64,000 bases of DNA from Actinomyces radicidentis (GCF_001553565.1 NZ_CP014228.1:248001-312000); one strand, 5' to 3'; positions 46,475 through 55,212 are shown, counted from the first letter of the stretch. The notes: generated by a model not told the origin, from the letters alone. Numbers and translations: made by a program.

Positions 46475-46513
46475 GCGTACCCGCCGGCCAGGGCTCACGG
46501 AGTCCGGCCGGTC

Positions 46514-46583
46514 ACGAGCACGACCTCCTCGGACGAGCACGACGCCGAACGCTTCCCCGCCCGTCCGAGGAGGTCGTGCTCGT
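46514..46583 (+). terminator. 22-bp-stem palindrome between icd and aroA
   Basis: Arms 46514-46535 and 46562-46583 are perfectly complementary over 22 bp with a 26-nt loop, 40 bp after the icd stop. Likely terminator of icd; arms exceed normal terminator length. Confidence 0.6.
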
Positions 46584-46659
46584 CGTGAGCCGCGGACACG
46601 CGCGGAACGGCGGGCCCGCGCCTGACACAATGGCGGGCGTGACGAGCCAGGAGGAGCGC

Positions 46660-48159
46660 ATGACCGCAGAAACCAACGGCCCCTCCGCCCCCGTGGCGGA
46701 CCCGTGGCCGGCGCCCACCGCCAACGGGCCGCTCGACGCAGTCATCGCCCTTCCGGGTTCGAAGTCACTCACCGCTCGAGCCCTCGTCCTCGCCGCCGTC
46801 GCCGCCGCCCCCACCGAGCTGAGCGGTGTCCTGCGCTCGCGCGACACCGACCTCATGGTCGCCGCCCTCACGACGCTGGGCGCCCGCTTCGAGCGGCTCG
46901 ACGACGCCGGCACGCGCCAGCGCGTCACGCCCGCACCCCTCCCCCTCCCCGTCACCGCAGGCCCCGACGGCGAGGTCCGCGTGGACTGCGGCCTGGCCGG
47001 CACGGTCATGCGCTTCGTCCCGCCGCTCGCGGCCCTCGCCACGGCCCCGGTCACCTTCGACGGCGACGACGGCGCCCGGCTGCGCCCACTCGGTCCCGTC
47101 CTCGACGCCCTCGCCGCCCTCGGCGCAGAGGTCACGTGGCTCGGCGAGCCCGGGCACCTGCCCGTGCACGTCGGCCCGGGCCAGGGCCGCCTCCTCGCCC
47201 CGGCGAGCGAGCCGCAGCGCGTCACGGTCGACGCCTCCGGCTCCTCCCAGTTCCTCTCCGCCCTGCTGCTCGCCGCGCCGCTCGTCCCGGGCGGGCTCGC
47301 CCTCACGCCCACCGGGCACGTCCCCTCCCTCCCCCACGTCGCCATGACGGCGGCGAGCCTGCGCGAGCGCGGCGTCGTCGTCGACGAGCCCGCGCCGGAG
47401 GCCCCCGAGGGAGGACGCACCTGGACCGTGCACCCGGGGCGCCCCGCGGGTGGCGCCGTCGCCATCGAGCCCGACCTGTCCAACGCCGGCCCCTTCCTCG
47501 CGGCGGCCCTCGTCGCCGGCGGGTCCGTCACCGTGCCCGACTGGCCCGCCTCCACCACGCAGGCCGGTGACGCCTGGCGCGATCTCCTCCCCCGGCTCGG
47601 CGGCCGGGTGACCGTCGCTCAGGCCGACGACGGCGGCCTCGCCCTCACCGCCTCCGGCGACGGCGCCGCCTGCCTCACCGGGATCGACGCGGACCTCTCC
47701 GCCGTCGGCGAGCTCGCGCCGACTGTCGCAGCCCTCGCCGCCCTCGCCTCCGCGAACGGGCGCGCCAGCCGGCTCACCGGCATCGCCCACCTGCGCGGGC
47801 ACGAGACGAACCGCCTCGCCGCCCTCGTCACCGAGATCCAGCGCGTCGGCGGCGCCGCCCGCGAGACCGCCGACGGCATCGAGGTCGACGCCCTGCCCGC
47901 CGGCGCCGCGCTCCGCCCAGCGGTCCTGGAGACCTACGCCGACCACCGCATGGCGACCTTCGCCTCCCTCCTCGGCCTGGGGATCCCGGGCTGCGAGGTC
48001 GTCGACGTCGCCTGCACCTCCAAGACCCTCCCGGACTTCCCCGTCATGTGGTCCACCCTCCTCACCCCGAGATCGGGACATCCTGACCGCGAGATCGGGA
48101 CATCCTCACCTCGAGATCGGGACGTCCCGAGCCGAGTGCAGAACGAGGAGGCACGCTGA
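46660..48159 (+). CDS. aroA: 3-phosphoshikimate 1-carboxyvinyltransferase (EPSP synthase)
   Basis: Transfers enolpyruvate to shikimate-3-phosphate in the shikimate pathway. The 499-residue product has LPGSKSLTARA (about residue 31), CGLAGTVMR, DASGSSQFLSALLLAAP, LRGHETNRLAAL and the C-terminal TYADHRMATF and KTLPDFP. The final ~30 residues, after MWSTLLTP, are encoded by a 22-bp repeat array and look like an added tail. The ATG at 46660 is chosen for GGAGGAG at 46650; a start 30 bp upstream is possible. The stop shares one base with the rsgA ATG. Confidence 0.95.
   Translation: MTAETNGPSAPVADPWPAPTANGPLDAVIALPGSKSLTARALVLAAVAAAPTELSGVLRSRDTDLMVAALTTLGARFERLDDAGTRQRVTPAPLPLPVTAGPDGEVRVDCGLAGTVMRFVPPLAALATAPVTFDGDDGARLRPLGPVLDALAALGAEVTWLGEPGHLPVHVGPGQGRLLAPASEPQRVTVDASGSSQFLSALLLAAPLVPGGLALTPTGHVPSLPHVAMTAASLRERGVVVDEPAPEAPEGGRTWTVHPGRPAGGAVAIEPDLSNAGPFLAAALVAGGSVTVPDWPASTTQAGDAWRDLLPRLGGRVTVAQADDGGLALTASGDGAACLTGIDADLSAVGELAPTVAALAALASANGRASRLTGIAHLRGHETNRLAALVTEIQRVGGAARETADGIEVDALPAGAALRPAVLETYADHRMATFASLLGLGIPGCEVVDVACTSKTLPDFPVMWSTLLTPRSGHPDREIGTSSPRDRDVPSRVQNEEAR
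48069..48134. repeat. 22-bp tandem repeat array, three units, within the 3' end of aroA
   Basis: AGATCGGGACATCCTG-type words start at 48070, 48092 and 48114, exactly 22 bp apart, the last unit slightly changed (GACGTCCCG). The same unit and period occur at 2.14-2.21 kb on the other strand. The array encodes the non-conserved C-terminal tail of AroA and ends just before the rsgA ribosome site. Confidence 0.9.
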
Positions 48160-49271
48160 TGGCCCGCCGCGACACCGGCACCGACGACCCCCGCGTCCGC
48201 GTCCGCCCCAACCGCCGCGGCTCACGCCCGCGCACGAAGCAGCGCCCCGCCCACGAGGACGCCGTCATCGGCATGGTGACCCGCATCGACCGCGGCCACT
48301 ACCGCATCCGCCTCGAGGACCCCACGCTCACCGAGGACGGCTCCGGCGACATCACGGCGATGAAGGCCCGCGAGCTCGGACGCGGCAAGGTCGTCGTCGG
48401 GGACCGCGTCGGCGCCGTCGGCGACGTCTCGGGCCGCAAGGACACCCTCGCCCGCATGGTCCGCGTCGAGGAGCGCCGCACCCTCCTGCGCCGCAGCGCC
48501 GAGGACGGCGACGCCGCCGGCACCGAGCGACCCGTCGTCGCCAACGCCGAGCTCCTCGTCATCGTCACCGCCGTCGCCGACCCCGAGCCGCGCCCGCGCA
48601 TGATCGACCGCTACCTCGTGGCCGCCTACGACGCCGGGATGGAGCCCTTCCTCGTCCTCACCAAGTCCGACCTCGCCGACGCCGGCCCCCTCCTCGCCCT
48701 CTACGAGCCCCTCGGGGTCGTGTCCGTCGCGACGCACCTCGAGCGGGCGGTCCGCGAGGCCGGGCCCGACGGCGCGGCCGCGGGCACCGGGGTCGATGCT
48801 GTCCGCGAGCGCATCGCCGGCCGGACGAGCGTCTTCGTCGGTCACTCCGGCGTCGGCAAGTCGACCCTCATCAACGCCCTCGTCCCCGAGGCGCACCGCG
48901 TCACCGGGCACGTCAACGAGGTGACGGGCCGCGGCCGGCACACCTCGACGAACCTCCAGGCGGTGGCCCTGCCGGGCGGCGGCTGGGTCATCGATACCCC
49001 CGGCGTGCGCTCCTTCGGCGTCGCCCACGTCTCCAGCGCCGACGTCCTGCGCGGCTTCCCAGACCTGGCCGAGGTGGCCGAGGACTGCCCGCGCGGCTGC
49101 ACCCACGAGGAGGGCGTCATCGACTGCGCCCTGGACGAGTGGGCCGCCGCCACCGACGTCGAGGCCGCGGTGCGCGAGCAGCGCGCCAGCCGCGTCGCCT
49201 CCTTCCGCCGCCTCCTCGCGCCCTCGCTCGAGGCGGAGGACCCGACCATCCCGACCGGCCACCACCGCTGA
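48159..49271 (+). CDS. rsgA: ribosome small subunit-dependent GTPase A
   Basis: A circularly permuted GTPase that helps late 30S maturation. The 370-residue protein has an OB fold, then G4 TKSD, G1 GHSGVGKST (about residues 228-236), G3 DTPGVRSF, and the C-terminal zinc site EDCPRGCTHEEGVIDC. The ATG overlaps the aroA stop by one base and has GAGGAGG upstream, encoded in the aroA tail. aroA-rsgA neighbours are common in actinobacteria. Confidence 0.95.
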   Translation: MARRDTGTDDPRVRVRPNRRGSRPRTKQRPAHEDAVIGMVTRIDRGHYRIRLEDPTLTEDGSGDITAMKARELGRGKVVVGDRVGAVGDVSGRKDTLARMVRVEERRTLLRRSAEDGDAAGTERPVVANAELLVIVTAVADPEPRPRMIDRYLVAAYDAGMEPFLVLTKSDLADAGPLLALYEPLGVVSVATHLERAVREAGPDGAAAGTGVDAVRERIAGRTSVFVGHSGVGKSTLINALVPEAHRVTGHVNEVTGRGRHTSTNLQAVALPGGGWVIDTPGVRSFGVAHVSSADVLRGFPDLAEVAEDCPRGCTHEEGVIDCALDEWAAATDVEAAVREQRASRVASFRRLLAPSLEAEDPTIPTGHHR

Positions 49272-49425
49272 GCACCGGGAGCACCGCGCACGTGGGGCTC
49301 CGGGCGCCGGGACGATGCCGGTTCCGTGACAATTCCGACGCTCGAAGTCGCGCGATGACGGTGCTCACCGCGCGTTCTGGGACCTTTTTCCAGTCCGACG
49401 ACGTGACAAAGGTTAGTCTGGTGGC

Positions 49426-50154
49426 ATGCCAGACGCCCCCACGCGACTCCCGCGCCCGTCCTGGGCGGACCTCTCGGCCCGCTCGGACCTGTCGGTGGCG
49501 CGCCGCAGGGTCCTCGAGACCATCGAGTCGGCCGACGAGCCGATGACGGCCGCCGACGTCGCCGAGAGCCTCGACCTGCACCACAACACGGTGCGCGAGC
49601 ACCTCGACGCCCTCGTCGAGGCCGGCTTCGTCGAGGTCTCCACCAAGCCGACCGGCCGCCGCGGTCGCCCCGCCCTGCGCTACGCCTCGACCGCCCCGGA
49701 CCCCACCCAGGTCCTCGACTCCTACCTCACCCTCCTCGACGCCATCGTCGACACGATCGGCACGGGACCGCAGGCCCAGGCCCTCGCCCGCGACATCGGC
49801 CGCCGCTGGGCGCAGCTGACGCCCCTCGCGGAGGGCGACGCGGCGACGGTCGCCTCCCCGGACGCGCTCACGCGCGCGACCGCGCTCCTGCCGGACCTGT
49901 CGACAATGGGCTTCGCCCCGGACGTGACCGGCCAGGAGATCATCCTCAAGGCATGCCCGCTGGTCACGAAGGACCGCGTCCCGCACCCGCTCGTCTGCCT
50001 CATGCACGAGGGATTCCTCAACGAGGTGCTGGCGGAGCAGGGCCGTGCGCTCAACCCGGCCAACGACGCCGGCCCCCGGACCCGCCTGTCCGTCGTGCCG
50101 CTCGTGGCCGACGGCTGTCACGTCCTCGTCGCCGACGAGCCGGCGAGGGCCTGA
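49426..50154 (+). CDS. winged-helix transcriptional regulator, SufR-like (COG2345 type), possible Fe-S sensor
   Basis: The 242-residue protein has an N-terminal winged helix (about residues 22-85: RRRVLETIESADEPMTAADVAESLDLHHNTVREHLDALVEAG is the region) with an Arg-rich wing. The C-terminal half carries CP-x12-C followed by LMHEGFL and a third Cys in DGCHVLV, the pattern by which SufR-type regulators bind a [4Fe-4S] cluster. It faces nirK across a shared terminator, and a role in sensing NO, oxygen or Fe-S status for the nitrogen-oxide genes is plausible. ATG start; a possible -10 (TTAGTCT) lies only ~10 bp upstream. Confidence 0.75.
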   Translation: MPDAPTRLPRPSWADLSARSDLSVARRRVLETIESADEPMTAADVAESLDLHHNTVREHLDALVEAGFVEVSTKPTGRRGRPALRYASTAPDPTQVLDSYLTLLDAIVDTIGTGPQAQALARDIGRRWAQLTPLAEGDAATVASPDALTRATALLPDLSTMGFAPDVTGQEIILKACPLVTKDRVPHPLVCLMHEGFLNEVLAEQGRALNPANDAGPRTRLSVVPLVADGCHVLVADEPARA

Positions 50155-50171
50155 GGCCACCGGATCACGCG

Positions 50172-50206
50172 CGAGGGGCGCGGACCATCACGGTCCGCGC
50201 CCCTCG
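50172..50206. terminator. bidirectional terminator between regulator and nirK
   Basis: Perfect 15-bp stem: CGAGGGGCGCGGACC (50172-50186), loop ATCAC, GGTCCGCGCCCCTCG (50192-50206), followed by TGCGTTCTC. Lies 18 bp after the regulator and 67 bp after the convergent nirK. Confidence 0.8.
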
Positions 50207-50272
50207 TGCGTTCTCAGGCCCTCCGGGCTCACGGGCTCCCGGACGCCCCCCTGAGACGGCGGCCCGCCGGGC

Positions 50273-51832
50273 TCAGTCGCTCGCCTTGAGGATCCCCTTG
50301 GCGCCCTTCTCCATGTCGGCGAAGGCGTGGGTGACGATCGAGTAGCTGCCGGCCGCGGGCACCTCGGCCTCGACGAAGCCACCCTGCGCGGGCTGCAGCG
50401 CGAGAGCCTGCGAGCCTCCGTGCCAGGCGCGTCCGAGGTCGTCGGGGCCGCCGAGCAGGTAGGCGCCCTCGGAGAAGACGGTGTCGAACTGGAGCCCGAC
50501 GACGTGGAAGGAGCTCGGCAGGGAGGGGCCGGCGTCGAGCACCCAGAAGCGCACCCGCTCCCCTGCCTTGGCGGGCAGGGGCTCGAGGGCGTACTGGAAG
50601 GCGACGCCGTTGAAGCTCATGAGGTCCGGCGTCTTGGCGGCGATCTTCGCGGTGTCCGGTGCGCCGCCCTCGGGGCCGAGGTAGGTCTCGGACTGGATGA
50701 GGAGGTACTCGCGGTCGACGTCGGCCAGGCCGTCGGGGTCGATGATGACGGCGCCGTACATGCCGGCGGCCAGGTGCTCGCTCATGGGCGCGGTCGAGCA
50801 GTGGTAGAGCCAGATCCCCGAGTGCTGCGCGGTGAAGCGGTACACGAGGCTCGCGCCCGGGTCGATCGACCGCATGGCCTCGTCCGGGGACACGATGCCG
50901 GCGTGGAAGTCGATCGAGTGGCTCATCTCGCCCTCGTTGACGAGGGTGATCTCGAAGGTGTCGCCGACGTGCCCGCGCAGGACCGGGCCGGGGGCCGTGC
51001 CGTTGTAGGTCCAGCGGGTCTGCGTGACGCCGGCGCCGACGTAGGCGCCCTGGACCTCGGTGACGGTGAAGGTCTCGGAGTGGGTCGTGCCCGCGGGGGC
51101 CGGGGCGAGGGCGGCGTCCCACGGTGTGAAGCCGTCGGGGAGCGCCGCGGAGAGGTCGGGGACGGCGTCGGATCCTGTGGCCGACGCGGAGGCCGAGTCC
51201 GTGGCCGAGGCGGCGGCGCTCGCGCCGGAGGCGGTGACGTGGAGGACCATGCCCTGGGCACGGTGCCCGGCGATGGAGCACCAGCCCTCGACGGGCCCGG
51301 GGATGACGCCGGCGTCGACGCTCGCGCTGGCCCCGGCGGCGACGCGGCCGGTGGTGACGGTGGTGCCGTCGACGTCGAGGACGAGGTCGTGGACCTGGTC
51401 GGCGGTGTTGTCGAGGGTGAGGACCAGACGGTCGCCGACCTCGACGGAGACGGTCGCCGGGACGAAGCGCATGCCGTCGACGGTGATCGTCTGGCGGACG
51501 GTCCGCCCGGTGGCGGTGACGCCGCTCGAGCCGCTCGCGCTGGAGCCAGTGGTCGAGGTGCCGCCGTTCTCGTGGGCGGCGTAGGCGGAGCCGACGACGA
51601 CGGCCGCCCCGGCGGTGACGAGGCCCATGAGGGCGCCGCGGCGGTCGGTGGCGCGGGCGGCCTTGCGGGCGGCCTCGGTGTCCTGCGCGGAGGCGGCGGC
51701 CCGCCCGCGGCCGACCGCGGGGGCGGTGCCGGAGGTGACGGCGCCGTGGCGGGCCGCGCGCGGGGTGGGCGTGCCCGCCTGCTGTACCTGCGACTGGTCC
51801 TGGGGCTCGGTGGGCTTGTTCGTGTCACTCAT
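50273..51832 (-). CDS. nirK: copper-containing nitrite reductase with extra N-terminal cupredoxin domain
   Basis: Reduces nitrite to NO. The 519-residue protein has a Ser/Thr/Ala-rich lead, a Tat-like signal (TDRRGALMG, RR at 64-65, then a hydrophobic stretch), an added cupredoxin (about residues 103-205) with type-1 copper ligands HD and WCSIAGHRAQGM, then the two-domain NirK core (about 240-519). The core shows HSIDFH (type-2 His and catalytic Asp), WLYHC...MSEHLAAGM (type-2 His plus type-1 Cys, His, Met) and SSFHVVG (type-2 His). The extra domain may pass electrons to the core. The start overlaps the upstream membrane gene by 8 bp. Confidence 0.85.
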   Translation of the reverse strand: MSDTNKPTEPQDQSQVQQAGTPTPRAARHGAVTSGTAPAVGRGRAAASAQDTEAARKAARATDRRGALMGLVTAGAAVVVGSAYAAHENGGTSTTGSSASGSSGVTATGRTVRQTITVDGMRFVPATVSVEVGDRLVLTLDNTADQVHDLVLDVDGTTVTTGRVAAGASASVDAGVIPGPVEGWCSIAGHRAQGMVLHVTASGASAAASATDSASASATGSDAVPDLSAALPDGFTPWDAALAPAPAGTTHSETFTVTEVQGAYVGAGVTQTRWTYNGTAPGPVLRGHVGDTFEITLVNEGEMSHSIDFHAGIVSPDEAMRSIDPGASLVYRFTAQHSGIWLYHCSTAPMSEHLAAGMYGAVIIDPDGLADVDREYLLIQSETYLGPEGGAPDTAKIAAKTPDLMSFNGVAFQYALEPLPAKAGERVRFWVLDAGPSLPSSFHVVGLQFDTVFSEGAYLLGGPDDLGRAWHGGSQALALQPAQGGFVEAEVPAAGSYSIVTHAFADMEKGAKGILKASD

Positions 51833-53552
51833 CAGTGGGCTCCTCGGTGGAGGTGGTCGCGTCCTGCGGGGCGGCGTCGTCGCCGTCGGCGGGGCGGGTG
51901 GAGAGGGCTGCGGGGTGGTCGGCCCCATCGGACGTCGAGGTGGGTGCCGCGGGTGCTTCAGGTGCGGACGGTCCCGCACCGGCCTGCGCGAGGCGGGCGA
52001 GGTCCGCCAGCGGCATGCTCGCGGCGGCGCCGCCGGGGCGAGCGGTGGGGATGATGCGCTGGCCCACGACCGGCCGGGCGCCCGGCGCGCCGACGGCGGG
52101 CCCGCCCACGGGCGCCCCGGCTCGCGGCGAGAGCCCGCCGACGGGCAGCATCGTGCCGCCCGTGGCGCCCTGCGGCGGGCCGACGGGGATGGTGACGGCG
52201 ACGACGTCGTCGTCCTTCCTCCGGGAGCGGCGGACGAGCTCGCGGCCCGACAGCCCCATGCCGACGAGGACGTAGCAGGCGACGGCACCGGCGACGAGGG
52301 CTGCCGTGGCGCGCACGGGCCACTTGAGGAAGGGCAGCACGGCGAGCAGGAGGCAGGCGTTCGTCGCCGTGACGCGGTAGGCGGCGGCTCGGTCCATGAT
52401 CGCGTTCGTCGCGCGCGTGGTGGCCGGGCCGCCTCCGAGCATGACGGGCGTGAGGTAGGACAGGGCCGCGGCGAGGACCTGGAGGGCGAAGCCGGCCCCG
52501 AGGGCGACGCGCACGCCGTGGATGACGTCGCGGGCCCCGGAGGCCTCGCCGGCGAGTGCGATCCCGACGCCGATCCTCACGACGCAGGCGAGGAACCAGG
52601 CGACGGCGGCGGCCGCGGAGGCGGAGGCGAAGGAGGTCGGCGGGACGCGCCGGGCGGTCCTGAGCGCGGGGACGACGACGCCGCAGGCGCCGGCGAGGTA
52701 GACGAGGGCGCCGATCGCGGCGAGCGGCGCCCACAGTCCCGAGCAGGCGAGCAGGACGGTGCCGACGACGATGACGGGCAGTCCGCGGGTGGTCCAGCGG
52801 GTCGCCTCGGGCTCCATCTTGGTGCGCAGCATCGTCGGCCAGAGCACGGTGAGGGTGCCGAGCACGGTGGTGCCGACGAAGCCGAGGAGCATCGTCATCG
52901 TGTGGGAGACGTAGAGGACGTCGGCGAGCCGGACGGCGCCCTTGGTCTCCGCCCAGCTCGTGAGGTAGCCGAGCGTCGCGCCCACGGCGAGGAGGAGCAG
53001 GGCGACGGCGTAGTGGATCGCGAGCGCGGCCAGGCGCGGGGCGACGGCGCGCCGGTACTGGACGCCGATCGCGAGGACGCCGGCGAGCGCGGCGAGCATG
53101 ACGACGGTGACGCCGACCATCGCGAGGACCTGCCGGCCGGCGGTGATGCCGATGAGGACGAGGAGGCTGCCGGCGCTGTGCGCGTAGAGGCGGGCGTCGA
53201 GGAGGGCCGCGCCGCCGAGGGCCGGACGGTGCAGGAGCGTGTCGGCGAAGTGCGCCGACCAGATGGTGATGGCCGCGCCGATGCCGCCGAGCAGGAGGGT
53301 GTGCAGCGGGAGCCACTGGCCCAGGCTCGCGAGCGGCCCGGCGAGGACGAGGAGCGCGAGGACGGCGGCTGCGACGACCCAGGCGAGGACGACGGCGTTG
53401 CGCCGGACCTGGGTGTTGCGGCGGGTGTGACGCTGGGCGGGCAGGCGCTGGGTGCCGGGGGTGGCGAAGCCCGCTCCGGGCCCGGTCTTGGCCGAGGCGG
53501 GCTGCTCGCCCGGGCGGCCGGGTCGTCCGGGGACGGCGACGGTGATGGACAC
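51825..53552 (-). CDS. polytopic membrane protein, NnrS/haem-copper-oxidase-like, linked to nirK
   Basis: A 575-residue protein with about 12 membrane helices (residues ~50-450) and a ~110-residue cytoplasmic Pro/Gly/Ala-rich tail. Histidines recur inside helices (LPLHTLL, WSAHFADTLLH, LYAHSAG, VSHTMTMLLG), an arrangement seen in haem- or copper-binding membrane proteins such as NnrS and oxidase subunit I. The GTG start follows AGGAGG, 3 bp after the upstream membrane gene. It probably serves electron delivery to NirK or NO handling. Family membership is inferred from pattern, not established. Confidence 0.6.
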   Translation of the reverse strand: MSITVAVPGRPGRPGEQPASAKTGPGAGFATPGTQRLPAQRHTRRNTQVRRNAVVLAWVVAAAVLALLVLAGPLASLGQWLPLHTLLLGGIGAAITIWSAHFADTLLHRPALGGAALLDARLYAHSAGSLLVLIGITAGRQVLAMVGVTVVMLAALAGVLAIGVQYRRAVAPRLAALAIHYAVALLLLAVGATLGYLTSWAETKGAVRLADVLYVSHTMTMLLGFVGTTVLGTLTVLWPTMLRTKMEPEATRWTTRGLPVIVVGTVLLACSGLWAPLAAIGALVYLAGACGVVVPALRTARRVPPTSFASASAAAAVAWFLACVVRIGVGIALAGEASGARDVIHGVRVALGAGFALQVLAAALSYLTPVMLGGGPATTRATNAIMDRAAAYRVTATNACLLLAVLPFLKWPVRATAALVAGAVACYVLVGMGLSGRELVRRSRRKDDDVVAVTIPVGPPQGATGGTMLPVGGLSPRAGAPVGGPAVGAPGARPVVGQRIIPTARPGGAAASMPLADLARLAQAGAGPSAPEAPAAPTSTSDGADHPAALSTRPADGDDAAPQDATTSTEEPTDE

Positions 53553-53555
53553 GGG

Positions 53556-54704
53556 TCAGGACCTCCTGATGGAGCCGGCAGCCAGGGCGCTGACGACGAC
53601 GATGGCGAGGAAGACGAGGATCGCGGCGACGCCGAGGGCCCCGCCCGTCTGCCACGGTCCGACGGCGCCGACGGTGAGGCCGATGACGCGGGCGGCGAGG
53701 CTGAGGTGGAGCAGGGCGTAGGGCAACCACATGAGCGGGTGGTAGGGCAGGCGCCGGTGGACGATGGCCGGGACGATCGTCGGGGCGTGCGCCAGGATCA
53801 TGGAGAAGGCGTAGCCCAGGGCGAGGCAGTGGATGACGATCTCGTAGGCGGTCCCGGTGCCGCCGTCGATGCCCTCGAGGGTCCACACGACGCCGGCGAG
53901 GGCGAGCCAGACGTAGCCGGCCAGCATCGACGCCGCCATGAAGCGCGGGCCGCCGGTGGAGCGGACTGTGCGCCGGGCGACGTCGTAGTAGGCCATGACG
54001 ACGGCGAGCGCGAGGAGCGCGGGCCCGAGGAGGAGGTGCGCGGCGGCGGTGACGGGCAGGAGGCAGGCGGCCAGGAGCGCGAGCACGGACAGGCCCCGGA
54101 CGGTGCCCTCGACGCCGTCGCCGAGGAAGGCGACGCGGGCGAGCTCGAGCCGCTCCCCCACGATGGTGAGGACGGGGAAGAGGAGCCAGAGCGGCACGGC
54201 GGCGGGCACCGCCTGCGCGGCGTCAGCGCCCGTGGTGCCGGCGGCGAGCCACTGCAGGTCGCCGAGGGCCAGGGCGATGGCGCCGAGGGACTCGACGTCC
54301 CCGGCGACGGAGGGGGCGCGCCGGTGGACGGCGACGTAGATCCCGCACAGGGCGAGGGCACCGGCGAGGACGACGACGCGGCCGAGGAGCGCGGGGGCGC
54401 CGGCCAGGAGCAGGAGGCAGCCGAGGGCGGAGCCCAGCGGCGCGAGGAAGGCCCAGGGGGCGCGGGCGGCGACGGCGCGCTCGAGGGCGATGACGGTGCC
54501 GAGGAAGCCGACGAGCATGAGGGGGCCATGGAGGTCGGAGAGCTCGGCGCCGCTCACGGGCGAGGGCATGTCGACTCGCAGGAGGGCGGCGTCGAGGCCG
54601 GCGAGGAGGCAGGCGGCGCCGAGGAGGAGGCAGATGAGCCGGGGCCAGACGCGGGTCGTAGGGACCTCTGCGCTCTTCAACACACGCACCCCTCTGTTTT
54701 TCAC
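53556..54704 (-). CDS. polytopic membrane protein, NnrS-like
   Basis: The 382-residue protein has about 11-12 membrane helices. Conserved-looking segments are DLHGPLMLVGFLGTVIALE, HCLALGYAFSMILAHAPTIVP and YHPLMWLPYALLHLSL; repeated helix-borne His residues suggest haem or copper binding, as in NnrS, which is associated with NO resistance and denitrification. First gene of the three-gene nirK operon. The GTG at 54704 lacks a clear ribosome site; the GTG at 54689, after AGAGGGG, is an alternative start five codons in. Confidence 0.6.
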   Translation of the reverse strand: MKNRGVRVLKSAEVPTTRVWPRLICLLLGAACLLAGLDAALLRVDMPSPVSGAELSDLHGPLMLVGFLGTVIALERAVAARAPWAFLAPLGSALGCLLLLAGAPALLGRVVVLAGALALCGIYVAVHRRAPSVAGDVESLGAIALALGDLQWLAAGTTGADAAQAVPAAVPLWLLFPVLTIVGERLELARVAFLGDGVEGTVRGLSVLALLAACLLPVTAAAHLLLGPALLALAVVMAYYDVARRTVRSTGGPRFMAASMLAGYVWLALAGVVWTLEGIDGGTGTAYEIVIHCLALGYAFSMILAHAPTIVPAIVHRRLPYHPLMWLPYALLHLSLAARVIGLTVGAVGPWQTGGALGVAAILVFLAIVVVSALAAGSIRRS

Positions 54705-54841
54705 AAGATCAACCGTAATAAAGTACTCATGTACCGGGCAATGCTCTCACGACGCGCTCCGCCTCACGTCGGACGTCGAGGAGGCCCGCCCACCACCGGC
54801 CGCGTTCCAAGCGCGGGCCCCCGCAGACGAGAGGAACCTCA
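54705..54841. promoter_or_regulatory. divergent promoter region of the nirK operon and DUF2249 gene
   Basis: An AT-rich patch (54692-54730) lies just upstream of the minus-strand operon. It includes the palindrome GTAC-TCAT-GTAC (54724-54735) and TTTCACAAGATCAAC (54699-54713), whose GATCAA half resembles an FNR/DNR half-site, the other half being degenerate. Anaerobic or NO-responsive control is plausible. No gene. Confidence 0.4.
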
Positions 54842-55141
54842 ATGAGCGAGAACCCGAACCTCATCCCGATCCAGGAGAAGAACTCCGGCGGCTGCACCTG
54901 CGGCGAGCACGACTCCGGTCGCCTCACCCTCGACGCCCGCGAGATCCCGCACCGCCTGCGTCACGCCGCCGTCATCGGCGCCGCCTCCTCCCTCAACGTG
55001 GGCGAGGGCTTCGACCTCGTCGCCCCGCACGTCCCCACCCCGCTCCTCGCGCAGATCGACCAGCTGCCCTTCACCTTCCAGCACACCCTGCTGGAGCAGG
55101 AGGACGGCTTCGCCCGCGTCGAGATCCTCCGCGTGGCCTGA
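54842..55141 (+). CDS. DUF2249 domain protein
   Basis: The 99-residue protein has the DUF2249 pattern LDAREIPHRLRHAAVIGA near residues 30-47 and ends LPFTFQHTLLEQEDGFARVEILR. A CTCGEH motif near residue 20 could bind metal. DUF2249 proteins occur with nitrite/NO reduction genes and hemerythrin-like proteins; the biochemical role is unknown. ATG start with GAGAGGAA upstream. Divergent from the nirK operon and followed by its own terminator. Confidence 0.8.
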   Translation: MSENPNLIPIQEKNSGGCTCGEHDSGRLTLDAREIPHRLRHAAVIGAASSLNVGEGFDLVAPHVPTPLLAQIDQLPFTFQHTLLEQEDGFARVEILRVA

Positions 55142-55156
55142 GCCCCACGAGTGTCC

Positions 55157-55200
55157 ACCGGACGCCCGTCCCCGCCCGTGGCGCGGGACGGGCGTCCGGT
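55157..55200 (+). terminator. 16-bp-stem terminator after DUF2249 gene
   Basis: ACCGGACGCCCGTCCC (55157-55172) and GGGACGGGCGTCCGGT (55185-55200) with a 12-nt loop, followed by TATCC; 15 bp after the DUF2249 stop and immediately before moaA. Confidence 0.75.
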
Positions 55201-55212
55201 TATCCTCGCCCC

